The notes beneath the pieces were generated by a model. It was not told the DNA's origin. It ran no database searches and saw nothing but the letters and a program-made list of their open reading frames with translations. The translations under genes were made by a program, and so were the position numbers. This document shows positions 28,359 through 36,792 of a DNA stretch of 64,000 nucleotides, piece after piece. The stretch's first letter is position 1; each line of letters opens with the position of its first letter. The DNA is from Sporosarcina sp. ACRSM (GTDB lineage Bacteria; Bacillota; Bacilli; Bacillales_A; Planococcaceae): contig NZ_JAKRNU010000014.1 of the NCBI RefSeq assembly GCF_022346545.1, positions 47,384 to 111,383 of the forward strand, in the 5' to 3' direction.

Positions 28359-29479
28359 CGCTGTTGCACCTCAACTTTTGGTAGTTTCGCAAAAACTTGT
28401 TTCAAATCGGCAATGATATCTTCTGCTTCCTCGACGCCGACTGAGAAACGTAAAAGTCGATCGCAAACGCCGCGTTGGATTCGTACTTCACGTGGAATGT
28501 CCGCATGGGTTTGCGTTGCCGGATAGGTGATGAAGCTCTCTGTACCGCCGAGGCTTTCCGCGAATGTTATGAGTTGCAAGTTTTGAAGGAAGGGATCAAC
28601 CCAATCACTTTCCTGTAAGCGGAAGGAGAGCATACCGCCTTTTCCAGGATAGAGGACATCTTTCACAAGCGGTTCGTTTTTCAGATAGTCCGCAACGAGT
28701 TTAGCGTTTGCCTCATGTTGTTTCATACGCAGATGCAAGGTTTTCAATCCACGAATGATGAGCCAGGAATCGAAAGGTGAAAGAACCGCTCCGATTGCAT
28801 TGTGGTTAGCTCCCAACTGTTCACATAGTTTTTCTCCTTTGGCAACGACAAGTCCGGCCAATACATCATTATGCCCTCCGATATATTTCGTCGCGCTATG
28901 GAGCACGATATCGGCACCAAGTTCAATCGGACGCTGTAAATAAGGGGTTAAGAATGTATTGTCGACGATGAGCAATAAATCATGCTTACGTGCAAGTTTT
29001 GCGTACTGTTCGATGTCCGTTTCCTGCATGAGCGGATTGGTCGGTGTTTCGATGAAAAGTGCCTTCGTGTTCTCTGTAATCAATTTTTCTGTTTCATGCA
29101 CATCTGTAAAATCAGTGTAAGTAGTTGAGATAGAATAGATGTCTGCATACTGTTCGAGTAAGCGGTAAGTACCGCCGTAAATATCTTCCGGTCCGATGAT
29201 TTCATCACCTGATCGGAATAAGGACAGCACGAGCTGAATCGCTGCCATACCGGAAGCGCAAGCATATCCTTGGTCTCCGCTTTCCAAATCGGCGATACCT
29301 TCTTCCAAAAGGGCACGTGTCGGATTTTTTGTGCGTGTATAATCATAGCCGGTAGACTGGCCGAGTCCATCATGCTTATAGGCGGTAGAGAAATAGATCG
29401 GCGGGTTCACTGCACCGGTTTTTGCATCACTTTGATTGCCGAGCTGTACAAAACGTGTTTCTAAACTTTTCTTTGTCAT
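28355..29479 (-). CDS. metI: Cystathionine gamma-synthase / O-acetylhomoserine thiolyase MetI
   Basis: 374 residues, PLP enzyme that joins an activated homoserine ester with cysteine (or sulfide). Motifs: DYTRTKNPTRALLE, CASGMAAIQLVLSLF, LHSATKYIGGHNDVLAG with the PLP lysine, SLGGTESFITYPATQTHADIP and RFSVGVEEAEDI. Two ATGs lie three codons apart. The second (29479) has AAAGGATG at proper spacing; the first (29488) touches it. It is the first gene after an S-box leader and overlaps metC by four bases. Confidence 0.94.
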   Translation of the reverse strand: MTKKSLETRFVQLGNQSDAKTGAVNPPIYFSTAYKHDGLGQSTGYDYTRTKNPTRALLEEGIADLESGDQGYACASGMAAIQLVLSLFRSGDEIIGPEDIYGGTYRLLEQYADIYSISTTYTDFTDVHETEKLITENTKALFIETPTNPLMQETDIEQYAKLARKHDLLLIVDNTFLTPYLQRPIELGADIVLHSATKYIGGHNDVLAGLVVAKGEKLCEQLGANHNAIGAVLSPFDSWLIIRGLKTLHLRMKQHEANAKLVADYLKNEPLVKDVLYPGKGGMLSFRLQESDWVDPFLQNLQLITFAESLGGTESFITYPATQTHADIPREVRIQRGVCDRLLRFSVGVEEAEDIIADLKQVFAKLPKVEVQQR

Positions 29480-29511
29480 TGTTGTCATCCTTTGCTTGCG
29501 TAATAAATAAA

Positions 29512-29541
29512 GAAGACCCTCTTCTAGAGAAGAGGGTCTTC
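29512..29541 (-). terminator. S-box expression-platform terminator of metI
   Basis: GAAGACCCTCTTC and its perfect complement form a 13-bp stem with a 4-nt loop. On the minus strand TTTATTT follows. Confidence 0.9.
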
Positions 29542-29559
29542 AAAAAATTTGAAGTCAAT

Positions 29560-29665
29560 CTTCTCATCTTCTAGACAATGGCTGTCTATTGGAATTAGCA
29601 CCATACCTTCGCGTGGCTGGTTGCTGAGACATCTTCGGGCCAATCCCTCCGTCTCTCTTGATAAG
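29560..29665 (-). ncRNA. SAM-I (S-box) riboswitch upstream of metI-metC-yxjG
   Basis: Minus-strand reading gives CTTATCAAGAGAGACGGAGG, GGATTGGCCCGAAGA, CTCAGCAACC, GGTGCTAATTCCA and GATGAGAAG. This is the full S-box consensus, closed by pairing of the CTTATC strand with GATGAG. Confidence 0.96.
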
Positions 29666-29748
29666 AATAAAAATATAAAGTTGTTTGAAAAGATTAATTT
29701 ATCATACTCTAACATGAATAGAAAAATAATACAAGAGTCAAAATTAAT

Positions 29749-30504
29749 TTATTGTTTTCCCCGCAATAATTGCATGCGTTCGTTGAACAGACTTGGATAC
29801 GATAAAAAGCCGAGTAGGATACTTGTTACAGCTGCAGTGGTCAGCAATAGAAAGACGATCATTAATTGGAATTGGACTGCTTGCATCGGGTCTGCACCAG
29901 CGATGATTTGTCCGCTCATCATGCCGGGCAATTGAACGAGTCCAATCGTTTTCTGACTTTCAATTGTAGGGATCATACTCGTTTTGATCGAATTGAGTAA
30001 TTGTCTATGGATCGCTTGTTTTGGCGTGCCGCCGAGTGAGAGGATCAGCTCTGTTTCGTCGCGATGCGCTTCCACTTCTGCAGTAAACCGGTTCAGGAAT
30101 AAGATTGTTAACACCATTGAATTTCCAAGAATCATGCCGCTAATGGAAATGATATATTGTGCGGTAGGCGGAACAATTTGGAAGCCTAGTAAAATACTTT
30201 GTGTCAACACTTCAATGGCAATGAGCGTCGCCGCAATTTTCCATGTAATCCCCTTGATCGCTTTGCCTTTTTTACGCGCATTTTGTGTTGCGGCTCCGAT
30301 CATGAGCGCTACCATTAGCAATATGTATATCAGATTCTCTGAATCGAAGACGAATTTTAAAATAAAACCGATGATTAATAATTGAAGGGTGGAGCGGATG
30401 GCTGCGATGATCGTATCTTTTTCCAACCCTAAGCGAAGCGTTTTGGATAACAGTAAAGGAATGACGACGAAAATGAGTGTGATGGCTAAAGTGGTATAAC
30501 TCAT
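29749..30504 (-). CDS. UPF0014/FetB-like ABC transporter permease
   Basis: 251 residues with about seven hydrophobic helices. The sequence IRSTLQLLIIGFILKFVF near the start and SIKTSMIPTIESQKTIGLVQLPGMMSGQIIAGADP in the middle are diagnostic for the FetB/YbbM family; E. coli FetAB exports iron and B. subtilis has YjkA. The start codon ATG 30504 overlaps the stop of the ATPase gene (ATGA), with a GGGGG run upstream. Longer in-frame starts (to 30606) would lie inside the ATPase gene and are rejected. Iron or another metal is the likely substrate, by homology only. Confidence 0.9.
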   Translation of the reverse strand: MSYTTLAITLIFVVIPLLLSKTLRLGLEKDTIIAAIRSTLQLLIIGFILKFVFDSENLIYILLMVALMIGAATQNARKKGKAIKGITWKIAATLIAIEVLTQSILLGFQIVPPTAQYIISISGMILGNSMVLTILFLNRFTAEVEAHRDETELILSLGGTPKQAIHRQLLNSIKTSMIPTIESQKTIGLVQLPGMMSGQIIAGADPMQAVQFQLMIVFLLLTTAAVTSILLGFLSYPSLFNERMQLLRGKQ

Positions 30505-31232
30505 CTGTGATCCCCCTGTACAAATTGCTTCACCAATGGATTTGTCGGTGATTTCAAGAACTCGCTTTCTCCGGTCTCCATCACTTTGCCGCCCATCAGC
30601 ACCCATGTGAAATCACCAATTGAAATGGCCTGCTCCAGATTATGCGTAATCCAGATAATGGTCGTGCCGTATTGACGGTTTATATTGACGATCAATTGCT
30701 CGATGTCATGCAATGAAGTCGGATCCAAAGCGGATGTGATTTCATCCAATAATAAGATTTCCGAACGATTGATAAGCGATCGGGCAATGGATACTTTTTG
30801 CCGTTGTCCACCGGATAGATCGTCTGTTTTCCGTTGTAAGAAGGATTTCGCCAAACCAACATCTTCTAGTAGATGAAGGGCATCCTGTTCTTCTAGTTGT
30901 CTACCTTGCAGTTCGAGTGGCAACGCCAAATTTTGAAAAACGGCCCCTTTGACCATCGGTGCGCTTTGAAGCGCGATGCCGACATGGCGGCGCAATTCGA
31001 CAGGGTTATAGGTGGAAATCGGTTTATTATGTATGAAAATATTCCCCGACGTAGGGGAAATCAATCCGTTACATAGTTTAAGCAAAGTCGTCTTCCCGGA
31101 TCCAGAAGGGCCGACAAGCGTTGTAATTTTTCCTTTTGGAAAGGAACCGTTAATACCTTTTAAAATAGGAACGTCATCAATAGAATAATCGACGTTTTGA
31201 AAATGAAGGGCAGCTTCAGTTAATTGGGACAT
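30501..31232 (-). CDS. ABC transporter ATP-binding protein (FetA/YjkB-like)
   Basis: 243 residues. Walker A GPSGSGKTTLLKL (about 40-52), signature DLSGGQRQKVSIAR (about 140), Walker B EILLLDEITSALD, H-loop WITHNLEQA. It starts at ATG 31232 with TAGGAGCGG upstream and overlaps the permease gene by four bases, forming a two-gene exporter with UPF0014-type permease as in fetAB. The 120-bp upstream region is AT-rich and separates it from the divergent MATE gene. Confidence 0.93.
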   Translation of the reverse strand: MSQLTEAALHFQNVDYSIDDVPILKGINGSFPKGKITTLVGPSGSGKTTLLKLCNGLISPTSGNIFIHNKPISTYNPVELRRHVGIALQSAPMVKGAVFQNLALPLELQGRQLEEQDALHLLEDVGLAKSFLQRKTDDLSGGQRQKVSIARSLINRSEILLLDEITSALDPTSLHDIEQLIVNINRQYGTTIIWITHNLEQAISIGDFTWVLMGGKVMETGESEFLKSPTNPLVKQFVQGDHR

Positions 31233-31380
31233 ATAATCCGCTCCTAAATCGAGTGAGTTTGTAAGATTGAAATCCTTTGCAAGATATCCTAACTATATCT
31301 ATTTTCACATAAAAAGAAACCTGTCGCGAACTTTGTTAAACTAGAGGTTCAATCATTTGGATAGACATGGGGGGAGTGGT

Positions 31381-32718
31381 ATGGCAAAACAACATGATTT
31401 TACAGAGGGGAATATTGTAAAGCAACTCTTTTTCTTCTCTGCACCGATACTTATTACAAATTTACTGCAAGTATCTTATCAATTTATTGATAGTCTTTGG
31501 GTCGGCAATTTGATCGGAGCGGATGCGTTGGGAGCTGTCGCTTTATCCGGGACGGTTATTTTCACGGTACTCTCTTTTGTGATCGGTGTAAACAATGCCG
31601 CGTTGACGATTTTATCCCAACAAAAAGGGAAGGGGAGCGTTGCCGGACTCAGGCGTTATTTGAACGCTTTTGTTGTTTTGTTGACCGGCATGGCGGTTGT
31701 CCTTGGTGTGGCAGGCTTTGTGCTGGCAGAGCCAATTTTGCTGCTTCTTGGAACGCCGGAGTCAATGGTGGATATGGCTGTCGCTTATTTGCGGATCAAT
31801 TTTCTTGGGATTTTGTTTTTATTTGGCTATAACTTCATCGGTACGGTTTTCCGGTCGATGGGGGACTCCAAGTCTCCACTCTATTTCGTGTTGACGGCTG
31901 TTATTTTGAATGCCGTGCTCGATCCGATTTTCATAGCGGTTTTCGGGTGGGGCATTGAAGGGGCAGCTTACGCAACGGTTGTTTCCCAAGGAGTCGCGTT
32001 TTTAATGGGGATTATTTATTCTAGCAAGGGGAATCGCGTCCCGTTTTCGAAACCGCATATACCCGCACGTCAAGAAGTGTTCGATATTTTGAAATTGGGT
32101 ATCCCTGCTGGTTTGCAAATGAGCGTCATTTCCGCCGGGGTGATGGCGATCATGAGCGTTGTTGCTTCTTCCGGTCCTGCTGTTGTGGCGGGATATGGGG
32201 CTGCGCAACGTTTGGATAGCTTGATCATGCTGCCGGCACAAGCGCTTGGAACAGCTGTCAATAGTATGGCGGGACAGAATATTGGAGCGGGGAAATGGGA
32301 TCGTGTGCATCGGATTACGTTGTATGGTTTTATCTATAACCTTGCTGTCATGCTGACACTGGCGCTAGTCATTGTGCTATTCGCGGACGTTGGCATCCGA
32401 CTCTTTATCACGGAACCGGATGCGGCGGGCTTTGGCGCCGATTATTTGAAGATGATCGCCTTTTTCTATCCTTTCTTGGGCATTAACTTCATCCTCAATG
32501 GGGCGGTCAGAGCGGCGGGGGCGATGTTCCAAGTGCTTGTATTGAATATCGTTTCGTTTTGGGTTTTACGGTATCCGATCACTTATTTCCTATCTGGACT
32601 TTTTGGGGAAAAAGGGATTGCTCTAGGCATGGGCGTCAGTTTTGTCATCAGCAGTATCATTGCGTTTCTGTATTATCGATATGGGAAATGGAGAAAGGCG
32701 GAGACGTTCGGGGATTGA
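31381..32718 (+). CDS. MATE family multidrug/Na+ efflux transporter
   Basis: 445 residues, 12 predicted membrane helices in two related halves typical of MATE proteins. Characteristic patterns are SAPILITNLLQVSYQFIDSLWVG in TM1, FRSMGDSKSPLYF, and the second-half LGIPAGLQMSVISAGVMAIMSVV and NSMAGQNIGAGKWDR. ATG 31381 follows GGGGGGAGTGGT; the upstream TTG 31357 lies before this site and is rejected. It is divergent from the FetAB-like genes; no regulator is adjacent. The drug or cation specificity is unknown. Confidence 0.92.
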   Translation: MAKQHDFTEGNIVKQLFFFSAPILITNLLQVSYQFIDSLWVGNLIGADALGAVALSGTVIFTVLSFVIGVNNAALTILSQQKGKGSVAGLRRYLNAFVVLLTGMAVVLGVAGFVLAEPILLLLGTPESMVDMAVAYLRINFLGILFLFGYNFIGTVFRSMGDSKSPLYFVLTAVILNAVLDPIFIAVFGWGIEGAAYATVVSQGVAFLMGIIYSSKGNRVPFSKPHIPARQEVFDILKLGIPAGLQMSVISAGVMAIMSVVASSGPAVVAGYGAAQRLDSLIMLPAQALGTAVNSMAGQNIGAGKWDRVHRITLYGFIYNLAVMLTLALVIVLFADVGIRLFITEPDAAGFGADYLKMIAFFYPFLGINFILNGAVRAAGAMFQVLVLNIVSFWVLRYPITYFLSGLFGEKGIALGMGVSFVISSIIAFLYYRYGKWRKAETFGD

Positions 32719-32800
32719 GCAGTTTGGAAAAGTTGCTGCTAGTAGTCGGAAGTGGTCATTTTCAAGTGGAACATGCCATATCGTATGTTGAGGTGGCGCG

Positions 32801-33220
32801 ATGGCGAACGGGGTAATTTCTATATTGATTTATATTGACCTATTACTTGTGTCGTTTTTTTATCTGTACTTACGGAAAAGAAAGGAACAGATAAGCTATA
32901 CGTTAGGGATGACGAGTAGTATGGCTGTTGGTGGGCTCACTGCCTTACTGACAGGCATTTTGCTCATAATGCAATTTCCGTTCCATTTTACGTATATTAC
33001 GATGTTTTCTGCCCTGATTGGGGGATTTGTCGGAGCGTTCTACGGGCGATTGGTGGATAGGGGACTCTTTGTGCTGGGCTTGACGAATGGCATCATGATC
33101 GGGCTGATGGCACCGATGATCGGGACTGTCATTGAAATGCCTGTACCGTTCATAGGAGTTTTGCATGTGTTTTTTATCGGATGTATACTCACCATTTTTT
33201 GGACACTGAAAAGGACGTGA
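32801..33220 (+). CDS. Membrane protein of unknown function, paralogue of the next gene
   Basis: 139 residues with about four membrane helices and no soluble domain. It has a motif LIGGFVGAFYGRL......LGLTNGIMIGLMAPMIGTV that recurs in altered form in the next gene, so the two appear to be tandem duplicates. ATG 32801 has GAGGTGG upstream. It lies four bases before the next gene and in line with a Sco gene, suggesting a role in copper delivery or respiratory membrane assembly. That is inference from context; I do not recognise the family. Confidence 0.75.
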   Translation: MANGVISILIYIDLLLVSFFYLYLRKRKEQISYTLGMTSSMAVGGLTALLTGILLIMQFPFHFTYITMFSALIGGFVGAFYGRLVDRGLFVLGLTNGIMIGLMAPMIGTVIEMPVPFIGVLHVFFIGCILTIFWTLKRT

Positions 33221-33224
33221 GTGG

Positions 33225-33689
33225 ATGTGGCAGCTCATTCTTTTGTGTGCGATGTGGAATCTGACCGAAGCGGGGTTGGTCTATCAATCGTTGGAAACGA
33301 AACGATCATTTGTGGAAGAGTATTCCATGTCGACGATGTGCATGACCGTCATTATGATGACTGCATTTGTGATGGCGTTACATCTTGAAGTCCTCCTTCC
33401 ACCGGATGTAACAGTGCTGCAATTCATCCCTCTGTTGATCGGTTTGGTAATCGGTTGGGGTTACAGTCGACTCAAGTCTGATCCAGCCAATTTGCTGATC
33501 AGTCTTTACAATGGGGCGATGGGCGGCCTCATGGGCATGATGTTAGGCGCTGTTTTGCAAAATCCGGCTCTGTGCAATATTCCGATCGCATCACAGGCGA
33601 TGATGGAACTGAATACGTATAGTTTGGTGTTGTTCTCTGCTTGTTTGCATGTCGTTGTCTGTCATTTATTACGCTTTGTGAATAGGTAG
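33225..33689 (+). CDS. Membrane protein of unknown function, paralogue of the preceding gene
   Basis: 154 residues, about five membrane helices. It shares the pattern LIG..IG.GYSRL......L..YNGAMGGLMGMMLGAV with the preceding protein and has Met-rich segments (MSTMCMTVIMM, MGGLMGMMLG) and several Cys/His residues (CLHVVVCH near the C-terminus) that could ligate copper. ATG 33225 follows GACGTGAGTGG. It is co-directional and tightly spaced with both neighbours, so an operon with sco is likely. Confidence 0.75.
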   Translation: MWQLILLCAMWNLTEAGLVYQSLETKRSFVEEYSMSTMCMTVIMMTAFVMALHLEVLLPPDVTVLQFIPLLIGLVIGWGYSRLKSDPANLLISLYNGAMGGLMGMMLGAVLQNPALCNIPIASQAMMELNTYSLVLFSACLHVVVCHLLRFVNR

Positions 33690-33720
33690 ATCTTCGGAAA
33701 GGATGAAGAGGACGGCTCGG

Positions 33721-34299
33721 ATGAAAGTGATAATAGGAATCAGTCTATTCGTGCTCGGTTCTATCGCCTTTTACTTTATATGGCCACAAACTGCACCATT
33801 ACCGAAAATTGGAGCTGTGCAAGAGTGGAAGCTTACAGAAGTGAACGGTGAGGAATTGTCCATGCAAGGGAAACCGAAACTGGTGACGTTTTTCTATACG
33901 AATTGCCCGGATATTTGTCCAATGACGATGTGGGATTTAACAACTTTACAGCAACTGATGCAAGAAGAAGGGTATACGGATGATCAATATTTGCTTGTCT
34001 CGGTGACGTTGGATCCTGTGTATGATACGGTGAAGAGGATTGAGCAATACAAGGAAGTGTTTACGATTTCAAGTCCCAATTGGTTGTTTTTAAGGGGAAC
34101 GGAAGAAGAAACGTTGAACTTCGCTCGTAATTTCAATTTCTTCTATGATAAGGATGCGGATGGGTTCGTCACACATGCCACGACAATGTATATCGTGGAC
34201 GCCGACGACCAAATTAGAGCACATCATAATATGGCGATGGGGAACAAACAAGTGAACATCCGAGAAGTTGCGGATCATTTACAGCAACTGATCCGATAA
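33721..34299 (+). CDS. Sco1/SenC family copper chaperone, membrane-anchored thioredoxin-fold protein
   Basis: 192 residues. One N-terminal membrane anchor (about 3-22) is followed by a thioredoxin-like domain. The copper/thiol site is TNCPDICPMTMWDL (CxxxC) with the conserved distal histidine in FVTHATTMYIVD. This family matures the Cu-A centre of cytochrome c oxidase (YpmQ in B. subtilis). Two ATGs are possible; 33721 is preferred because GAGGACGG is properly spaced, while 33703 touches its own purine run. The gene end is followed immediately by a structured repeat. Confidence 0.9.
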   Translation: MKVIIGISLFVLGSIAFYFIWPQTAPLPKIGAVQEWKLTEVNGEELSMQGKPKLVTFFYTNCPDICPMTMWDLTTLQQLMQEEGYTDDQYLLVSVTLDPVYDTVKRIEQYKEVFTISSPNWLFLRGTEEETLNFARNFNFFYDKDADGFVTHATTMYIVDADDQIRAHHNMAMGNKQVNIREVADHLQQLIR

Positions 34300-34650
34300 A
34301 GTGAAACTTCAATCAGTGGTTTTTTTTTCCATCCCCCCGCTGATTGAGGGGAACACAAGCTAAAAGCGTCACGTCCTGTGACAACGCTTGTGTGACCAAC
34401 ATCGTGTTGGCCCGAACCAATCGGGCTTTTATCTTCCTTTAACGGATGTCCAAACTACCCTGCTGAAGGAAGGCAACTTAAGTTCGCGGCGTCCTGTAAG
34501 TGCCTTAATTTCTGCAAAGAGCGCAGAAATATGGCCAATCGAACCCTTCGCTGTTCGATTGGCAGTTGATCTCCCGCCTATCCTTATCGTTTTACTTAAG
34601 TCTTGAGGTGGGAGTCTTACTGCCCGTTAATGCGGGATAAAAAACGGCCA
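34300..34650 (+). repeat. Dispersed structured repeat, copy E3 (longest copy, about 350 nt, no ORF)
   Basis: Multi-hairpin, non-coding element directly after sco. Stems seen in order: AATCAGTGG/CCGCTGATT; ACACAAGC/GCTTGTGT enclosing GTCACGTCCTGTGAC; CCAACATCGTGTTGG; CCCGAACCAATCGGG; TTTCTGC...GCAGAAA; CCAATCGAA/TTCGATTGG; CTCCCGCC/GAGGTGGGAG; and a closing CCCG..GCGGG. Both ends recur in reverse orientation at 40228-40386, and an internal module (34497-34560) recurs at 19802-19865. No reading frame is supported. It looks like a structured RNA or non-autonomous mobile element. Confidence 0.85.
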
Positions 34651-34659
34651 CTCGGTTTT

Positions 34660-34702
34660 AAAAAAGACAAGAGGACTTCAGATGTCCATCTTGTCTTTTT
34701 CA
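34660..34702 (-). terminator. Terminator of the guanidine exporter genes
   Basis: AAAAAGACAAG and CTTGTCTTTTT form an interrupted stem with inner GGAC/GTCC. It is close in sequence to the terminator at 38240-38280. Confidence 0.85.
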
Positions 34703-34716
34703 AGATTGTGGCAGTC

Positions 34717-35031
34717 TTAAGAGACTAGCTTTAGACCAACCGCAGCACCTAGGACCATGGCAATAAAAACGATTCTTTTCCACTCTTTCGGTTCATCATA
34801 AAAAATCATTCCTAATATAGCTCCCCCAGATGCTCCAATTCCTGTCCAAATTGCATAAGCAGTGCCCATCGGCAATGTTTTCATCGCGTATGCAAGGAAA
34901 ATAAAACTTGCACCAAAGCCAAGAATGAGTAAGAGCACCGACTGCCAACTTCGATCTTTATGCAATTTATTGATCATCAAGACGCCAAACATTTCAAATA
35001 ACCCTGCTACAACTAAAGAAACCCAAGCCAT
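34717..35031 (-). CDS. ykkD: SMR family guanidinium exporter subunit (YkkD-like)
   Basis: 104 residues, four membrane helices, small multidrug resistance family. WVSLVVAGLFEMFGV carries the conserved TM1 glutamate; TLPMGTAYAIWTGIGASGGAILG is the family core. Its start codon shares one base with the stop of the preceding SMR gene (TAATG), so the two are co-translated and likely form a heterodimer, as YkkCD does. The guanidine-I riboswitch upstream shows that guanidinium export is the physiological role. Confidence 0.93.
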   Translation of the reverse strand: MAWVSLVVAGLFEMFGVLMINKLHKDRSWQSVLLLILGFGASFIFLAYAMKTLPMGTAYAIWTGIGASGGAILGMIFYDEPKEWKRIVFIAMVLGAAVGLKLVS

Positions 35032-35372
35032 TAAGATTCAACCCCTTCTTCAATAGTTTCTTTCGTCACTAATTTCAAACCGATTACTCCGACCAATAAA
35101 AGCACAATCAACAGTACTTTTGCGAGTTGGAACGGTTCTCCAAAAAATACGATGTCCGCAAACACGGTTCCGGCAGTCCCGAGACCTACAAAAACCGCAT
35201 AGACGGTTCCAACAGGTAATTCTTTTCCAGCCATAATCATTAAGTAAAAACTGACGATAATCGCAATCACCGTTCCAGTCCAAGTCCAAAAATCATCCGC
35301 ATGTTTTAATCCAATAACCCAAAAAACTTCAAACGAAGCAGCAATCATCACTTTCACCCAGTTTGCATTCAT
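35031..35372 (-). CDS. ykkC: SMR family guanidinium exporter subunit (YkkC-like)
   Basis: 113 residues with four membrane helices. [22 protein letters not shown] contains the conserved glutamate; [21 protein letters not shown] matches the Gdx/YkkC core. ATG 35372 is chosen because GGAGGTG lies eight bases upstream; the longer in-frame stretch to 35471 runs through the riboswitch terminator. First gene of a two-gene unit behind the guanidine-I riboswitch. Confidence 0.94.
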   Translation of the reverse strand: MNANWVKVMIAASFEVFWVIGLKHADDFWTWTGTVIAIIVSFYLMIMAGKELPVGTVYAVFVGLGTAGTVFADIVFFGEPFQLAKVLLIVLLLVGVIGLKLVTKETIEEGVES

Positions 35373-35413
35373 GCAAACAACACCTCCGATTTTATTCTTA
35401 CCCCAAAATAAAA

Positions 35414-35548
35414 AAAGCCTATGAGAAAACTGTTGACCAGTTTCTCCCAGGCTTTTATCCTTCCGTGACATAGCAGCAAAGCTATGAGTTTTCTCTCGGA
35501 CCAGACAAACAGACTCGTTTCGGAACCCTAGAAAACATTTTAGTTATG
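35414..35548 (-). ncRNA. Guanidine-I (ykkC) riboswitch with overlapping terminator
   Basis: Minus-strand reading shows the class signatures: CTAGGGTTCCG, TCTGGTCCGAGAGAAAAC, CACGGAAGGATAAAAGCCTGGGAGA. The 3' part of the aptamer pairs with TTCTCATAGGCTTTTTTT to form a terminator (35409-35452). Guanidinium binding should prevent termination and switch on the exporter genes. Confidence 0.95.
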
Positions 35549-35560
35549 CAATTGCCTCCT

Positions 35561-35588
35561 ATTATACACAAACTTAGGAGGGATACAA
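35561..35588 (-). promoter_or_regulatory. Sigma-A promoter of the guanidine exporter operon
   Basis: On the minus strand TTGTAT (35588-35583) and TATAAT (35566-35561) with a 16-bp spacer. Transcription would start just before the riboswitch. Confidence 0.75.
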
Positions 35589-35607
35589 GGATAATGATTT
35601 AATCTGT

Positions 35608-35940
35608 TTAAAAAACGATTTGAACTAAAAACATATAAACAATTGTTCCCCCAGCTATTGACAGGAGCATGTTTTTCTTCCAAAAGTGAAGCAGTGCAAC
35701 TACCGCCACCGCAATCAATTCCGGGATACCGCGACTTCCGGATTGCAGATTTACATCTTTAAAACAATAAATAACTAACAGTCCAATGACAGCCGTTGGT
35801 AGCACTTTCCCAAGGTATTGTATATAGAGCGGTGTAGGTTTACCCGATGGAAAAACGATGAATGGAAGAAACCTCGTCAGCATAGTGCCTAAAACAACCA
35901 TAGCAATGATAATGATCTGTTGTGTTACATTCATGGTCAT
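35608..35940 (-). CDS. azlD: AzlD family branched-chain amino acid exporter small subunit
   Basis: 110 residues, three or four membrane helices; pattern [10 protein letters not shown] near the start and [15 protein letters not shown] typical of AzlD. Its start overlaps the azlC stop (ATGA). AzlC and AzlD together form an amino acid exporter (branched-chain amino acids or analogues such as 4-azaleucine in B. subtilis). Specificity in this organism is not visible. Confidence 0.92.
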   Translation of the reverse strand: MTMNVTQQIIIIAMVVLGTMLTRFLPFIVFPSGKPTPLYIQYLGKVLPTAVIGLLVIYCFKDVNLQSGSRGIPELIAVAVVALLHFWKKNMLLSIAGGTIVYMFLVQIVF

Positions 35941-36650
35941 ATTGTGTGTGCCTCGACTTTCTCCAATGACTTTCTAAGCACGGTGAGTGTTCCTAGAATC
36001 ATAAGCATGGCGGGAATGATAAAATTGTTGCCGCCAAAAATAAGTAGACTGATCACTGAAAGCCCAAGCCCAGCAAGCGCGCTATGGTGCTTTTTCTCTT
36101 TCATCCACTGTTCAATGAAAATGACAACAAACAGGGCAGTCATGACAAATTCGAGGCCTTCCGTATTAAAGGACAGATAAGCTCCGAAAATGCCCCCGAT
36201 CGCTGAACCTATGACCCAATAGGAATGATTGAGCAATGTCACAAAGAACATGAACCAGCCCTTGTCTATATTTTGGGGCACATCAACGGTATTATTGATC
36301 GCAAAAGATTCATCGCAAAGCCCGAAAATCATATAGGATTTCTTTTTCCCCATTCCCTTGTACTTTTCGAGCATGGAGATGCCATAAAACAAATGCCGCG
36401 CATTCACCATCAAGGTTAGAAAAAGGGCATTGAGCGGATTGAAAGCGACAAGTAGTAAATTGGCCGCAACGAATTCCATTGAGCCTGCAAAAATGAAGAG
36501 ACTCATTAGAATCGGATAAATTGCACCAAAACCTAATGAATTCATATAGATGCCATAAGCGATTCCTAAAAAGACAAATCCCGTCATAATGGGCACGGTA
36601 GGAGGAAAAGCTGAACGAAATGCAATCCATATATGGCTTTTGTTTTTCAT
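35937..36650 (-). CDS. azlC: AzlC family branched-chain amino acid exporter large subunit
   Basis: 237 residues with about six or seven membrane helices. [41 protein letters not shown] and [11 protein letters not shown] are AzlC hallmarks, followed by [12 protein letters not shown] 36650 has GGATGTG upstream; the long N-terminal extension to 36794 overlaps the operator and divergent regulator and is rejected. Divergent from a MocR-type regulator with shared-motif operators in between, so probably controlled by it. Confidence 0.93.
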   Translation of the reverse strand: MKNKSHIWIAFRSAFPPTVPIMTGFVFLGIAYGIYMNSLGFGAIYPILMSLFIFAGSMEFVAANLLLVAFNPLNALFLTLMVNARHLFYGISMLEKYKGMGKKKSYMIFGLCDESFAINNTVDVPQNIDKGWFMFFVTLLNHSYWVIGSAIGGIFGAYLSFNTEGLEFVMTALFVVIFIEQWMKEKKHHSALAGLGLSVISLLIFGGNNFIIPAMLMILGTLTVLRKSLEKVEAHTI

Positions 36651-36698
36651 ATAATTCACATCCTGAATAATTAGCTTGAAGTTACTGTAGCACAATAA

Positions 36699-36730
36699 AT
36701 CCATACAATAAACTAAATAATTGTATGGAT
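36699..36730. promoter_or_regulatory. Operator palindrome near azlC (ATCCATACAAT arms)
   Basis: ATCCATACAAT (36699-36709) and ATTGTATGGAT (36720-36730) form a perfect 11-bp inverted repeat. The core CATACAAT is shared with the second palindrome at 36793, so the same protein probably binds both. Confidence 0.7.
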
Positions 36731-36792
36731 TACACTTATATTGAAATTGAAAACCTTCCATTTTTAGTGGAATGAAGAAGCGGTTTTTGTTC

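Noticed and set aside
34300..34650. A small protein gene in the intergenic element after sco (frame at 34388-34606)
   Set aside because: No ribosome binding site, and the stretch is a chain of hairpins that recurs elsewhere in non-coding positions.
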